A stretch of 64,000 bases of DNA from Cupriavidus necator (GCA_022041995.1 CP074384.1:1-64000), one strand, 5' to 3'; positions 26,208-36,059 are shown, counted from the first letter of the stretch. Numbers and translations are program-made. Notes: generated by a model from the sequence alone, not told the origin.

Positions 26208-28552
26208 CAGGCGCGCAGATCGACCCGGCGAGCCTGCGGCGCGACCGGTTCGCCAGACTGGATGCCGCCCTGGCTCCCATTGCGCAGCGGCTGCACGGCG
26301 CCGACGGGCTGTATGGGGCAGTGGTCCAGCAGCAAGCGCGGGAGTCGGATCGCGCTGCCGCCCTGCAAGGGGAAATCGATGACCTGAAGCGGCGCCGGCA
26401 AGGGCTGGAAGATGGCCACTTTGACTTGCCGGCGCATGTGGAGGCCGCAGTCCGCTATCTCGAAGCCAAGATGCCGGGCGCCCATCCCAGGGTGCTTTGC
26501 AACCTTGTCCAGCCGCGGGAGGGGTCGCGCTGGCAGAACGCCATCGAAGGGCTCTTGGGCGGTAACCGCTTCGTGATCCTGGTGGCCGCGCAGTACGAGG
26601 CGAGCGCCATCCGGGCGCTGCGACACGAGCTGCCGGCGGCTAGGCAAGGGCGGGAGGCTTCCGTGGTGCAGGGGGAACTGGCCAAACGGCGGGCGGAAAA
26701 CCAGGCGCTGTCGCCCGATGCCGTGTTGCAGGAGTTGGTGATCGCCGATGAGACCGCGCGGGCCTATCTGGTTGCGAGCTACGGCCGTTATGTCAAGGTA
26801 GCGGATGCGCAGGCACTGCGAGGCGCGCAACAGGCACTGACCGTGGACGGCATGGCCAGCGGCGGATTCAAGATGTTTTCGTCATGGGTGGAGGACGGCG
26901 AACTTGCCTTCGGTGCAGAGGCGCGGCGCAAGCGCGTGGTGAGGCTTGCCCGGCAGATCGACGAAAAGACGCGGGAAAGGGACGCACATCGCGCAAGCGG
27001 CGCAGAGTTGGCCGCATGGGGCGCGCGTCTGCTCGGCCTGAAGCTTGTGCCTGTCGCGCCAATGCTGGACGAGCTGGGTGAAACGCAGCGCGGGCTGAGT
27101 AGTCTCGCGGCGCAGCTCGCCAGTCTGGATGACTCCGATCTCATTGTCCTGGAGCGCCGCGTGGCGCGTGCGGAGCAGCTATTGGACGGCCACCACCGCC
27201 TCTCCAATGCCGCGTCACGCTTAGCGGGCGAAGCGGCGGGGCAGGCGCGTGGCTTCGAAGGGAACATCGCTGACGCCGAAGCTAAGCTTGTCGAGTGCCG
27301 GGACGACGTGAGACAGGTAAACGCCCGCGTGGCTGAGCTGATCCGGCTCAATCCGCACTTCGATCCGGTCCGGCTTGACCAGCGCGCCCGGCAAGCGGCC
27401 ACGGAGCAGACTTCAGCGTCCTTCGATGGACGGCGGCGCCAGCAAGCCGGTCTCTACCGTCAGGAGCGCGAGGCATTCGAGCGGAAACTGGAGGCACATA
27501 ATCTCTTGTCTTCCTCGTTCGATGAGCGGGTCGACTTTCAGCCTTGTCACTCAACGCAGGGGGAGTATGAGTGGCAAGCCTATGGCGGCATACCCGCTGC
27601 CCGGCGGCAAATCTCGGCCATGTTAGAACGGCTCGACCAAGTGCGCATCCTCAACAACACCAGCGAGCTGGGGGGCGCCGAGAAGAGTTTCAACAATACC
27701 TTCAGTACGCATTTCGCGCTGGCCGTACGCACCGCGGTGGAGCAGGGCATCGATCCGCTCAAGCGGCTCAATGAGAAGCTCAAGCGCCTGGCATTCGGCG
27801 AAGACCGTTTCGAGATCGAATACGGGCAGATGGTCAAGGAGTACAAAAAGTACTTCGACCTGTTCCAGGAACTGAACCGGCTGGCCGAGACACAAACGCC
27901 GGTGGACTTGTTCTCGGCCGCCGAAGGCGTGCTGTCCGCCGACAGCGTCGTGGCGCTGGATGACATCAAGCTGCTATTGCTCGACACCAACCGCGACCAC
28001 GCGTTGCGGCGACTGAAGGACATAGCGGACTACCGCAACTATCGCCAATATGACATCCGCAAGTACTCGGAGGACGGACGCGAGGCGTCCTTGGCAAGAA
28101 TGGCGACGTTCTCGGGAGGCGAGCTAATGACGCCGGCCTATCTGGTACGGGCCGCGGTGCTGGCCCAGGCATTTCGCCAGTTCGAGAAGACGCCGAGCCT
28201 GAAGCTCATGATGATTGACGAGGCCTTCGACAAGATGGATGAGGGCCGCACCGCTGCCGTGATGCGCTATCTCAATGAGAACCTTGGCCTGCAACTGGTG
28301 GTTGCCATGCCATCCCGCGCGTCCGGCCCTCTGCTCGAGTTGTTCAGTTTCGAGCATCGTTTTTCCCTGATGAAGGTGGAGGGTCTGGCAGGCGAACTCG
28401 ATAAGATTACCGAGGTGGACAGCTCTTTGTTGAAGGCCGACCGGCTACATGCCCTCTGGACTGAACGCCGGGAGGCGGTGCGGCGTGAAGCGGCAGGGCA
28501 GTTCGACTTGCAAGAGGCACGCAAGCAGTTGGTCTCGGACATGGGGACATGA
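26126..28552 (+). pseudogene. jetC: Wadjet JetC SMC-like ATPase, hinge and C-terminal part
   Basis: This frame carries the rest of the coiled coil, a hinge-like region around HPRVLCNLVQPREGSRWQNA followed by IEGLLGGNRFVILVAAQ, the returning coil, and the C-terminal ATPase lobe. The ABC signature is MATFSGGELMTPAYLVRAAV and Walker B is LKLMMIDEAFDKMDEGR. Fused with the N-terminal part the protein is about 1,220 residues, the expected JetC length. The stop overlaps the jetD start by ATGA. All ATPase motifs are intact on both sides of the frameshift. Confidence 0.87.
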
Positions 28553-29712
28553 GCGGCGATTGCATTCCGGGGCACCGGCCGACCGCCCTCACCGCGTTGC
28601 TGAATGCGCTGGTGGACCGTATCGAGGCAAAGCCGTTTGTCGAGAGGCGCCGCGATATCAGCTTCCATTTGAGTGCCGGGACGTGGCCGGAGTTTTTCTC
28701 GATCGCCCTCCATGGCGAACGTATGTTCGTGTGGGGCGCACTGGAAGCGCTGCAGACGCAGCCCGGATTCGCGCTGGTGCTGGACCAGCGCCGCGGCCAG
28801 CGGGATCTTGATATCTGGGAGCGCTCACCGAAGCTCGTCATTGCCGCGCAAGCGGAAGCGTTCCTTCGCGACGAGACGGGACGCCAGCCCAGTGCCGTGG
28901 TCGCCTGGATGGCTCAGTGGCGGCAGGCTGTGCCCGCGCGCTTCAGCAACGCGGCGCTGTGCGAGCGGCTGCTGTCCCGCCCGATCCTCATCCTGCAGCG
29001 TTCACCGGAGCAGGTGCTGGAGCGTCTCGCGGGCATCCCGGCCCTTGCCAGCGAGAACCTCATGCTCCATGAGGTAGCAGGCCGGCAGTTCTGGGGCTTG
29101 TCTAAAGTTCTCAACGGCCAGCAGGAGGCCATTGCTCTGTTGCTTGACACGGAAGCCTGCCCCTTTCCAGACAAGCCAGTGCAACTGCTGGTAGCTGTGC
29201 GTACAGCCGATCCTGCCGCCCCGATCCTGTTTGTGGAAAACGCCGCAACGTTCGAAGCGATGGCGGCAGGCAGGCTGAGCGCCGCCGAAGGCTTTGTCCT
29301 GATATATGCATCAGGCTACAAGGCGAGCGCGAGGCGCCTGCGCCAGCCGGTTGGCAGTTCAGTTTATTTTGCGCCGGGCGTGTTTGAGCGGAATGCGGCG
29401 TTGGAGCTTAGCATTCTTGCATGGCTGCATGGGACCAACGTCACGCGCCCCGTTTATTTCTGGGGCGACCTGGACTTTTCCGGGATGGATATTCTCAAGG
29501 AGTTGCGCGTGGTATTTCCAGGCGCGCAAGCGTGGAAGGCTGGCTACGAAGCGCTGCTTGCACGCCTTCTCGCCGAAGAGTCCCACGCGCCGGATGAAGC
29601 GAGGAAGTCGGGCCAGACCGATCCGGGCCTTACCGGCTGCCCTTATGCGGATGAAGTGCTGCTGCCAGCACTACGTATGCTAGGCCGATTTGTCGACCAG
29701 GAAAGTCTGTAG
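28549..29712 (+). CDS. jetD: Wadjet JetD nuclease (DUF3322/DUF2220, TOPRIM)
   Basis: A 387-residue protein starting MSGDCIPGHRPTALTALLNA. The N-terminal DUF3322-like half contacts the SMC motor. The C-terminal TOPRIM fold has LFVENAATFEAMAAG, which holds the conserved Glu, and RPVYFWGDLDFSGMDILKEL with the metal-binding DxD. JetD is related to topoisomerase VI/Spo11 and cuts circular DNA that the JetABC motor has identified. Its length equals the family norm. Undamaged; start chosen at the ATGA overlap with jetC. Confidence 0.88.
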   Translation: MSGDCIPGHRPTALTALLNALVDRIEAKPFVERRRDISFHLSAGTWPEFFSIALHGERMFVWGALEALQTQPGFALVLDQRRGQRDLDIWERSPKLVIAAQAEAFLRDETGRQPSAVVAWMAQWRQAVPARFSNAALCERLLSRPILILQRSPEQVLERLAGIPALASENLMLHEVAGRQFWGLSKVLNGQQEAIALLLDTEACPFPDKPVQLLVAVRTADPAAPILFVENAATFEAMAAGRLSAAEGFVLIYASGYKASARRLRQPVGSSVYFAPGVFERNAALELSILAWLHGTNVTRPVYFWGDLDFSGMDILKELRVVFPGAQAWKAGYEALLARLLAEESHAPDEARKSGQTDPGLTGCPYADEVLLPALRMLGRFVDQESL

Positions 29713-30183
29713 CGTTTTGGCGCGGTCTCCTCCATCGCCGGAGAAGACGATCGCCGCCTTTCGGCATAGGCAGCCCCCGATTTGGCGCGGTCTCTGTGTG
29801 AAGGGGTCCCTTTGATTTCCGTGCAATTTACCGGGGTAGCCAGTCCTACAACTGGTTGTATATGAACGCGCCCCGATTGCGCCAGTGTTTCGTGTGTTCC
29901 GACATCGACAGGATGGGTTGCAGCTGTATATCCGTACATGGACTCCCGCTTATGAGCAAGGGTGGTTTGCATTCTGAAGGTCACGACTGCGTCCGTACAT
30001 TCGGCTTCTCATGTGTCCTGTGGACACGAGCCATCATGGAAATTTGCGCGCTTGCCCCTCATCGGCCTTCTGGCTTCGGAATGCAGCCGTCGGATATATC
30101 AGGATCTGCAAGCGCCGGTCCGACCGGTTCGCCATGCTTGCCACTTCTTGCGCAATCGCTAAGGAAGTGAGGTGTTATAACAA
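29713..30183. other. 471-bp stretch with no supported gene
   Basis: Between jetD and the IS3 element. Short frames only, no domain, no clear terminator hairpin after jetD. Confidence 0.4.
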
Positions 30184-31471
30184 AGAGGTGGCGCCGGAAA
30201 TTCGGACAGTCGGATAAATGGAAGAGCTGGGGTCTGAGCCGGCCATAATGGCGGGCAGAAAGGACCTCAGAAGATGACGAAACGAAGCAGGCGAACCCAC
30301 TCGGCGGGGTTGAAGGCGAAGGTAGCCCTGGCGGCCCTCAAGGGCGAAAAGACGCTGGCGGAGCTGGCCCAGCAGTACGACGTGCACCCCAGCCAGATCA
30401 CAGCGTGGAAGCAGCAGTTGGTGGAGCATGCCGCGGACCTGTTCGGCGGTGGCAAGGAAAGTGGGGGCGAGCCGCCGGTGGATTTGAAGGTGCTGCACGC
30501 CAAGATCGGCCAGTTGGCGCTGGAGAACGATTTTTTTGTCCGGCGCGCTCAGCAAGGCCGGCCTGCTGAGCGCAAAGCGATGATCGACCGCGAGCACGCG
30601 CTGCCGGTGAGCCGGCAGGTCAAGCTGGTGGGCATCGCCCGGTCCAGCGCGTACTACCAGCCGCAACCGGTCAGCGAGGCAGATCTGAAGCTGATGCGCC
30701 GCATCGACGAACTGCATCTGGAGCATCCCTTCGCGGGGGCTCGCATGCTGGCTCGCCTGCTGCGCCGGGAAGGCATCCAGGTCGGTCGCCGGCACGTGGG
30801 CACGCTGATGAAGCGCATGGGCATTGAGGCGCTGTATCGCCGGCCGAACACGAGCCGCAAGCACGCGGCGCACAAGATCTGGCCGTACCTGCTGCGCGAC
30901 CGGAAGATCGACCGGGCCAACCAGGTGTGGGCTCTGGACACGACCTACATTCCGATGGCACGGGGCTTTGTGTACCTGACGGCAGTGGTGGACTGGGCCA
31001 GCCGCCGGGTGCTGGCCTACCGGGTGGCGATCACGCTGGAGAGCTGTCATGCCGTCGAGGCAATCGAGGAGGCCTTTGCCAAGTACGGCGCGCCGGAGAT
31101 CGTCAACACCGACCAGGGCAGCCAGTTCACCGCCACGGAGTTCACAGACGCCGTGCTGGACCGCGGCATCCAACTGTCGATGGACGGCAAGGGCAGTTGG
31201 CGCGATAACGTGTTCGTCGAACGCCTTTGGCGCAGCGTCAAATACGAGGAGGTCTACCTGAAAGCCTACGACTCGGTCAGCCATGCGCGCCGCTCTATCG
31301 CTAACTACCTAACCTGGTACAACCAACGACGGCCCCATTCCAGTCTGGCGGACCAGACCCCGGATGAGGCATACTTCGCCACGCTGCCAGCGATCAAATC
31401 GGCAGCCTGACTGCCCCAGCGCTTCCACTTAAAAACTCCGGATCCCTGTCCGAACAAACGGTGCCACCTCT
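30184..31471 (+). mobile_element. IS3-family insertion sequence
   Basis: A roughly 1.29-kb element with 26-bp imperfect inverted repeats sharing AGAGGTGGC, CCG and TTCGGACAG on both ends. Exact ends are uncertain by a few bases, and no target duplication is clear. It abuts the IS110 element at 31484. Confidence 0.7.
30274..31410 (+). CDS. IS3-family transposase, OrfA and OrfB in one frame
   Basis: A 378-residue protein joining the OrfA HTH (MTKRSRRTHSAGLKAKVALA, then LAELAQQYDVHPSQITAWKQ) and the OrfB integrase core (Asp in VWALDTTYIPMARG, Asp in IVNTDQGSQFT, Glu in RDNVFVERLWRSVKYEE). Related elements keep them in two frames, with OrfA ending LENDFLSGALSKAGLLSAKR before an overlapping ATG. 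Here a T7 run at 30531-30537 changes the linker to FFVRRAQQGRPAERKA and fuses the frames. The catalytic triad is intact, so the fusion may be constitutively expressed and active. Confidence 0.9.
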   Translation: MTKRSRRTHSAGLKAKVALAALKGEKTLAELAQQYDVHPSQITAWKQQLVEHAADLFGGGKESGGEPPVDLKVLHAKIGQLALENDFFVRRAQQGRPAERKAMIDREHALPVSRQVKLVGIARSSAYYQPQPVSEADLKLMRRIDELHLEHPFAGARMLARLLRREGIQVGRRHVGTLMKRMGIEALYRRPNTSRKHAAHKIWPYLLRDRKIDRANQVWALDTTYIPMARGFVYLTAVVDWASRRVLAYRVAITLESCHAVEAIEEAFAKYGAPEIVNTDQGSQFTATEFTDAVLDRGIQLSMDGKGSWRDNVFVERLWRSVKYEEVYLKAYDSVSHARRSIANYLTWYNQRRPHSSLADQTPDEAYFATLPAIKSAA

Positions 31472-31483
31472 CAATCCACCGTG

Positions 31484-32452
31484 CTACGCTACTTTGAAAA
31501 CCTCTTTGCGCGTCAAGATTGTCCACGCGATGCGCGCCGTCTTGTTTGCAAGAGCGACAGTTGCGATGCTCGAGTGACGACGTTGCAATAGGGTCTTGAT
31601 CCATCGGCTGTGCGGATCATCACGACGATTAACAAAGTGAATCACAGCGTGAGTGCCTTGCACAAGCAGCGTTCGCAGATAGGTATCGCCTCGTTTCGTG
31701 ATGCCGCCCAGCTTTGTCTTGCCGCCGCTGGATCGTTGTCGCGGCGTCAGCCCAAGCCATGCCGCAAATTGTCGACCGTTCCTGAATTGCGATGGATCGC
31801 CGACGCTGCTAACGAGCGCGGTTGCGATGACAGGCCCGATACCCGGGATAGTCGCTAGCCGTTGACAGACCTCACTGCATTTGAATATTTCGGCAATCTC
31901 CTTGCCGAGCTCGTCGATCCTCTGCTGCAGAGCGTTCATTTGTTCAAGGTACATCGCCCCGAGTCTCCTGAGCACTGGGGTGACCCTGGCATTCGGGTTG
32001 CCAAGAAGCTCAACGATGCCCTTGCGCAATTGGTGCAGCCCAATCGGAAAGACAAAACCTTCTTCGGCAAACATGCTTCGGATCTGATTCGATTTCGCCG
32101 TGCGATCCTGGACAAGGCGCTCCCGCATCCGGTGCACTGACTGCAGAGACTGCTGCTCGGCGCTCTTGATTGAAACGAAGTGAATGTCTTTCCTTGTCAC
32201 GGCGGCGCAGATCGCCGCAGCATCATTTGCATCATTTTTGCCACCGACCAGAAATGGCTTTACGTACTGCGTCGGCAGCAGGCGCACAGTGTGCCCCAAC
32301 GCGGTCAACTCCCGTGCCCAGTAATGAGAACCGTGGCAGGCTTCGATACCAACCAGGCTCGGTTCGAGGTTCGCAAAATACTTCAGCATCTCAACTCGAC
32401 GAAGTTTCCGCTGCAGAACTGCATTTCCATGGCGATCAACGCCGTGGATCTG
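31484..32452 (-). CDS. IS110-family transposase, 3' exon (split by group II intron)
   Basis: Starts, after intron removal, QIHGVDRHGNAVLQRKLRRV and includes the DEDD residues in LVGIEACHGSHYWA and GGKNDANDAAAICAAV, plus the C-terminal transposase_20 domain with ATIPGIGPVIATALV and SSGGKTKLGGITKRGDTYLR. The longer open frame to 32614 is intron sequence. The missing N-terminal 15 codons are the 5' exon at 34648-34692; together they give a normal 337-residue protein. Confidence 0.9.
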   Translation of the reverse strand, partial: QIHGVDRHGNAVLQRKLRRVEMLKYFANLEPSLVGIEACHGSHYWARELTALGHTVRLLPTQYVKPFLVGGKNDANDAAAICAAVTRKDIHFVSIKSAEQQSLQSVHRMRERLVQDRTAKSNQIRSMFAEEGFVFPIGLHQLRKGIVELLGNPNARVTPVLRRLGAMYLEQMNALQQRIDELGKEIAEIFKCSEVCQRLATIPGIGPVIATALVSSVGDPSQFRNGRQFAAWLGLTPRQRSSGGKTKLGGITKRGDTYLRTLLVQGTHAVIHFVNRRDDPHSRWIKTLLQRRHSSIATVALANKTARIAWTILTRKEVFKVA

Positions 32453-32493
32453 GTCGGGTAGCAGCGACGCATTACTGCGCCGCCGCCCCCTCA

Positions 32494-32527
32494 GAACCGG
32501 ACGTGCAGGTCGCCCCGCATCCGGCTC
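32494..32527 (-). ncRNA. Group II intron domain V
   Basis: A 34-nt hairpin in the coding sense, opening GAGCCGGA and closing TCCGGTTC, which pair over eight positions with one G-U. The AGC catalytic triad is in the 5' strand. Length and pairing are canonical for the ribozyme's catalytic core. Confidence 0.88.
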
Positions 32528-32538
32528 AAGCCATTCCT

Positions 32539-33774
32539 TCAGCGCCACTGGGTGGCACCGGACAGCCCGGCGGAACGTTTCGCGGTTCGACGGCGGGCAA
32601 GGTAGATGTCCCATGCCGGATCAAACGGATTAGCCAGTCCCCGGATTTTGACGTGGCGCTGGATGGCGGCCGTCGCTGCGCGGAAGAGTTGCAGGCCGCA
32701 GGTGTCATCCTCGGTCGAACCCTTCGTTGCAAAATCCCAGGACCGATGTCCGTCACACCGGAAGTAACGTTTCCTGACCCACCGGGCTCCTTTCGTGGGG
32801 TGCCTACGTCTTGCCCACTTCCAGAGCAGGTGCCAGATGTGCGAGTCGATCGTTGAGAAGGTCGCTTTTGCCACGACGTGGCGATGATACATAGTCCAAC
32901 CCCGAATGATCGGGTTCAGCCTACGGATCAACGCCTCTTGGGTGACACTCGCGTTGCCCTTGATGACTTCCCTGACCTTGTCGAGCAGCGATTTGATACT
33001 TTTCTTCGCTGGCTTGATCAGCAGTTTGCCGCCGTACTTGCGCACGTTTTGGCCAAGGAAATCGAAACCCTCCGCTATGTTGGTGATCCTGGTCTTCTCT
33101 TCCGAGAGTTCCAGACCTCGGGCGGCCATAAACTGCCTGACCGCGGGAAGCACCCGGGATTCCAGCACATCTCTCGACACGCCAGTCACCACAAAGTCAT
33201 CGGCATAACGGACGACGTTGAGCTGAGCCTTGCTGCGAGCAAGTTTGGATGTTCCCACACTTGCATGGACTGCCGCTTCAAGCCCATCCAGCGCCATATT
33301 CGCGATGACGGGCGAGATAACTCCCCCTTGGGGTGTACCCGCCCGCGACTCGAACAGAGTTCCCTCATCGATATATCCGGCCTGAAGCCACTTTCGCAGA
33401 ACCCCCTTATCCATCGGTACGTTCTCCAGGAACCAGGAATGACTGAAGTTGTCGAAACAGCCTCGAATGTCACCCTCCAGAACCCATTCTGGCGAGGCAC
33501 GCTTAGCCAGAACGTTGAAGCACTGCTCGATGGCATCGGCGGTCGAGCGTCCGGACCGAAAGCCGTAGGAATTGGCATCCGCCAGAGTCTCCGCGACGGG
33601 TTCCAGAGCGAGCTTCCATAAAGCCTGCATCGCCCGGCACCGCATACAAGGAATTCCTAACGGACGCTTCTTGCCGTTACTCTTGGGAATGTAAACCCGC
33701 CGCAGCGGCATCGCCCGATAGCCGCGATGACGTAGCGACACCATTCCGTTCCATCTGGCCGCCGGGACGGCCAT
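32539..33774 (-). pseudogene. ltrA: Group II intron reverse transcriptase/maturase, main part
   Basis: Contains the RT palm and fingers: IPKSNGKKRPLGIPCMRCRA, VLEGDIRGCFDNFSH, AGTPQGGVISPVIANMALDG, and the catalytic VVRYADDFVV. The maturase (X) domain follows with NPIIRGWTMYHRHVVAKATF. It ends IRGLANPFDPAWDIYLARRR plus a short tail, so the HNH endonuclease domain with its CxxC zinc pairs is absent. The N-terminal domain 0 is in an overlapping frame; one missing base near 33760 splits the gene. Mobility would need RT supplied in trans or a corrected frame. Confidence 0.88.
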
Positions 33775-34037
33775 ATCCTGCCATCCACCCCCGGCGTCCT
33801 CTTACCGCGATTTTCCGTCACACGCTTCACGGCCAACATCTTGCCGCTATGCGAGCGGGTCAGCAGACGTTGCAAGGCTTTCACCTTGCCCCATCGGCCT
33901 TCCCGGACCACCTTGGCGATACGCACCTGAAGCCGTTTCACCTCTGCCTCAATGTGCGGCCAGTTCGCCTGATCCCACATCTGTGCAGCGTGCGAGGACG
34001 CACCAGCTCCCGACACTTTCGCATCGTACGCCGTCAT
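33657..34037 (-). pseudogene. ltrA: Group II intron reverse transcriptase, N-terminal part
   Basis: From ATG 34037 with GAGGGAAAG upstream: MTAYDAKVSGAGASSHAAQM, then the RT-0 region (WPHIEAEVKRLQVRIAKVVR, KALQRLLTRSHSGKMLAVKR) up to RGKRTPGVDG, after which the frame is lost. PAARWNGMVSLRHRGYRA in the other frame is the natural continuation. An upstream TTG/ATG frame to 34193 is intron RNA, not protein. Confidence 0.8.
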
Positions 34038-34316
34038 CTGCTTTCCCTCGTATAACGGTTGGTCAAAGTTCTCTCGCCATGAATGACCCTGCGGAAGTCT
34101 GCCCACTTTCGTGTCGGGCAATGTTGCAGCCCGTATCCCGGCCATTACAGCCGGGCGTTCGCTTTCTCCGCATTCCTTTACCCACCGTGCCAACAGCGTT
34201 CCTTACGGTTCGCCTGCCGTCACCGGCAGCATGATGGGCTTACCCTGTTCCGCATGAATCTCCGAGCGGGGCGGACCCTTCCTCTTCGCCGGCGGCTGGT
34301 TGTCCATGGTGGTCCA

Positions 34317-34322
34317 GTCTTC
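34317..34322 (-). promoter_or_regulatory. Candidate EBS1 of the group II intron
   Basis: In the intron sense this reads GAAGAC, fully complementary to the last six bases of the 5' exon (GTCTTC, IBS1). It lies about 325 nt from the intron start, a plausible place for EBS1 in domain I. Only one six-base match, so a chance match is possible. Confidence 0.4.
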
Positions 34323-34647
34323 GAAGACCACTCCTCACCGCATACCGTTTTGGTTCAAGCCTGTCAGCACGTTTGGCTTGTCAAAGATCACGACGTTTAT
34401 CAGAAGTTCACATATGTTGGTCGTACCCACTCATCCCTTGCTCCTCTCCGCCTTCGTGCTGGCAGATTCCGCTTCGCCTCGCGGCTGGGCGTACCGGTTA
34501 TCCGGCGGCTACGTTGTCCCCAGAGCTTCACACCGAGCTGTTACCGGCTCCGCATGTCTGGGTAGGGAACGGTTGATGGAACAACCGGTTTCGTCAGGCC
34601 ATACGTTCTCCTGTGAAACAGAAATTCAGGCGACTTGCAGGTCGCAC

Positions 34648-34692
34648 GAAGACGTTCTTCGCGATATCCAAGCCAATGGTCAGGGCGGGCAT
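34648..34692 (-). CDS. IS110-family transposase, 5' exon
   Basis: Fifteen codons, MPALTIGLDIAKNVF, holding the first catalytic Asp (GLDIAK). The group II intron follows immediately. GGGAGAACAAC precedes the ATG and may supply the ribosome binding site. Too short to be called without the intron model. Confidence 0.82.
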
Positions 34693-34964
34693 TGTTGTTC
34701 TCCCAAGAGTTGACCCTTTCAGGGTGGCCCCGGAGGGGGCGGGAGTCCATACCATCAGCCTTGTTGCAGCTGATATTGCCGCTGCGGGCCCGATGAAATC
34801 CGCTGACTCACACCTCATTGCGGGTACGAGCTCGAAGCTCGGCAACCAGTTCAGGTTTAGTGAGTCCCGGTCCAACCTGTCTTGTCATCTCACGCGATTG
34901 CCAACGCAACTTTTCGACATCCACCCCTGTGTTAAACGTTAATCTTTTACGTTTCGGCCGCCGC

Positions 34965-35984
34965 TCAGACGGGCTTCATGCTCACGTACCCTTTTTCATA
35001 CGATCGGTCATGAGCGAGCACCGCCCAGATCGTCCGCGCCATCTTGCTCGCCAAAGCAGTCACCACCACGTTGGGTGGTCGCCGTTTTTTCATCTGCTCA
35101 ACCCACGGACCAGGCTCCTTCGCGCGCGTCAGCACGGCCCGCGCGCCGTGGATCAGTAGCGTGCGCAGGTAGGTGTCGCCCCTCTTGCTGATCCCGTGCA
35201 GGTTCACCTTGCCGCCCGAACCGGTCTGCTTCGGCACAATTCCGACCCAGGCCGCAAACTCACGCCCCGATCTGAACGCCTTCGGATCTCCGATCATCGC
35301 GACCGCAGCCGTCGCCGTCAGCAGGCCCACGCCCGGAATCTCGATGATCGCCTTTACTGCCTTGTCTTCCTTCTTCCACTCGCGCAACCGCCTCTCGATC
35401 GTCACGATTTCTTCGTCCATCTTTTCAATCCGCGCCCACTGTTCGCGTAGCGTATCAATCAGGACCTTCGGCAGACACTCTTCGACGCGCGTAAGCGCAT
35501 CCGGAATTGCCTTGCCCAGCGCGCTGCGGCCTTTGCCCATCGCTTCGCCGAACTCGACCAGCATCCCGCGCAGCCCGTTGATCTGCATCGTGCGGAACTT
35601 TACCAGTTGCTCTCGCTGACGGTGCATCATCAGCAACGCCTGTTGCATCTCCGTCTTTATTGCCACCGCCTTGCACGGCTGCTGTACCGCCAGCCAGATT
35701 GCCTTCGCGTCTGCCGCATCACTCTTGTTGCGGATGTTGAAGGCCTTCACGAACTGCGCGGGCATCAGTCTGACCTCGTGGCCCATCTTCGTCAGTTGCC
35801 GAGCCCAGTGATGCGCGCTACCGCATGCTTCCATGCCAATCAGGCACGGCGCGCGATTCGCGAAGTGCTCGAGAAACTGAGCACGTTTGATCGGCCTGTT
35901 CACGATCTCACCTGTCTGCGCGTCGACGTAGTGCACCTGAAACACATTCTTCGCAATGTCGATTCCAACTGGCGTAGCATTCAT
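34965..35984 (-). CDS. IS110-family transposase (intact)
   Basis: A 339-residue DEDD transposase starting MNATPVGIDIAKNVFQVHYV. Catalytic residues lie in GIDIAKNVF, LIGMEACGSAHHWAR and RNKSDAADAKAIWLA. The C-terminal domain has IEIPGVGLLTATAAVAMIGD and the GSGGKVNLHGISKRGDTYLR serine region. It is a relative of, but not identical to, the split copy next door. A GGATCC-containing leader with GGAGGATCC-like purines precedes the ATG. Confidence 0.92.
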   Translation of the reverse strand: MNATPVGIDIAKNVFQVHYVDAQTGEIVNRPIKRAQFLEHFANRAPCLIGMEACGSAHHWARQLTKMGHEVRLMPAQFVKAFNIRNKSDAADAKAIWLAVQQPCKAVAIKTEMQQALLMMHRQREQLVKFRTMQINGLRGMLVEFGEAMGKGRSALGKAIPDALTRVEECLPKVLIDTLREQWARIEKMDEEIVTIERRLREWKKEDKAVKAIIEIPGVGLLTATAAVAMIGDPKAFRSGREFAAWVGIVPKQTGSGGKVNLHGISKRGDTYLRTLLIHGARAVLTRAKEPGPWVEQMKKRRPPNVVVTALASKMARTIWAVLAHDRSYEKGYVSMKPV

Positions 35985-36059
35985 CTGTGGATCCTCCGGT
36001 TGCCTGGTGTTGACGGCGGTGTAAAAGCGACAGTAAATGGCGGCGTTTGGTTGGGGTAA

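Larger units (their letters stand above)
32453..34647 (-). mobile_element. Group II intron (2,195 bp) inside an IS110 transposase gene
   Basis: In coding sense the 5' exon ends AACGTCTTC and the intron begins GTGCGAC, the group II consensus. The intron ends ...CTACCCGAC and the 3' exon starts CAGATCCACGGC. Splicing joins NVF with QIHGVDRHG, exactly the IS110 sequence. Domain V lies near the 3' end, the reverse transcriptase gene sits in domain IV, and about 610 bp (34037-34647) of non-coding domains I-III precede it. The insertion is in the sense orientation, so splicing would rescue the transposase. Confidence 0.9.

Noticed and set aside
25658..26830. 390-codon minus-strand frame over jetC
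   Set aside because: Antisense shadow of the JetC coiled coil; low-complexity Arg/Leu/Gln composition and no motif.
34037..34647. Small plus- and minus-strand frames in the intron 5' region
   Set aside because: This is the structured domains I-III part of the group II intron; frames there have no protein similarity.
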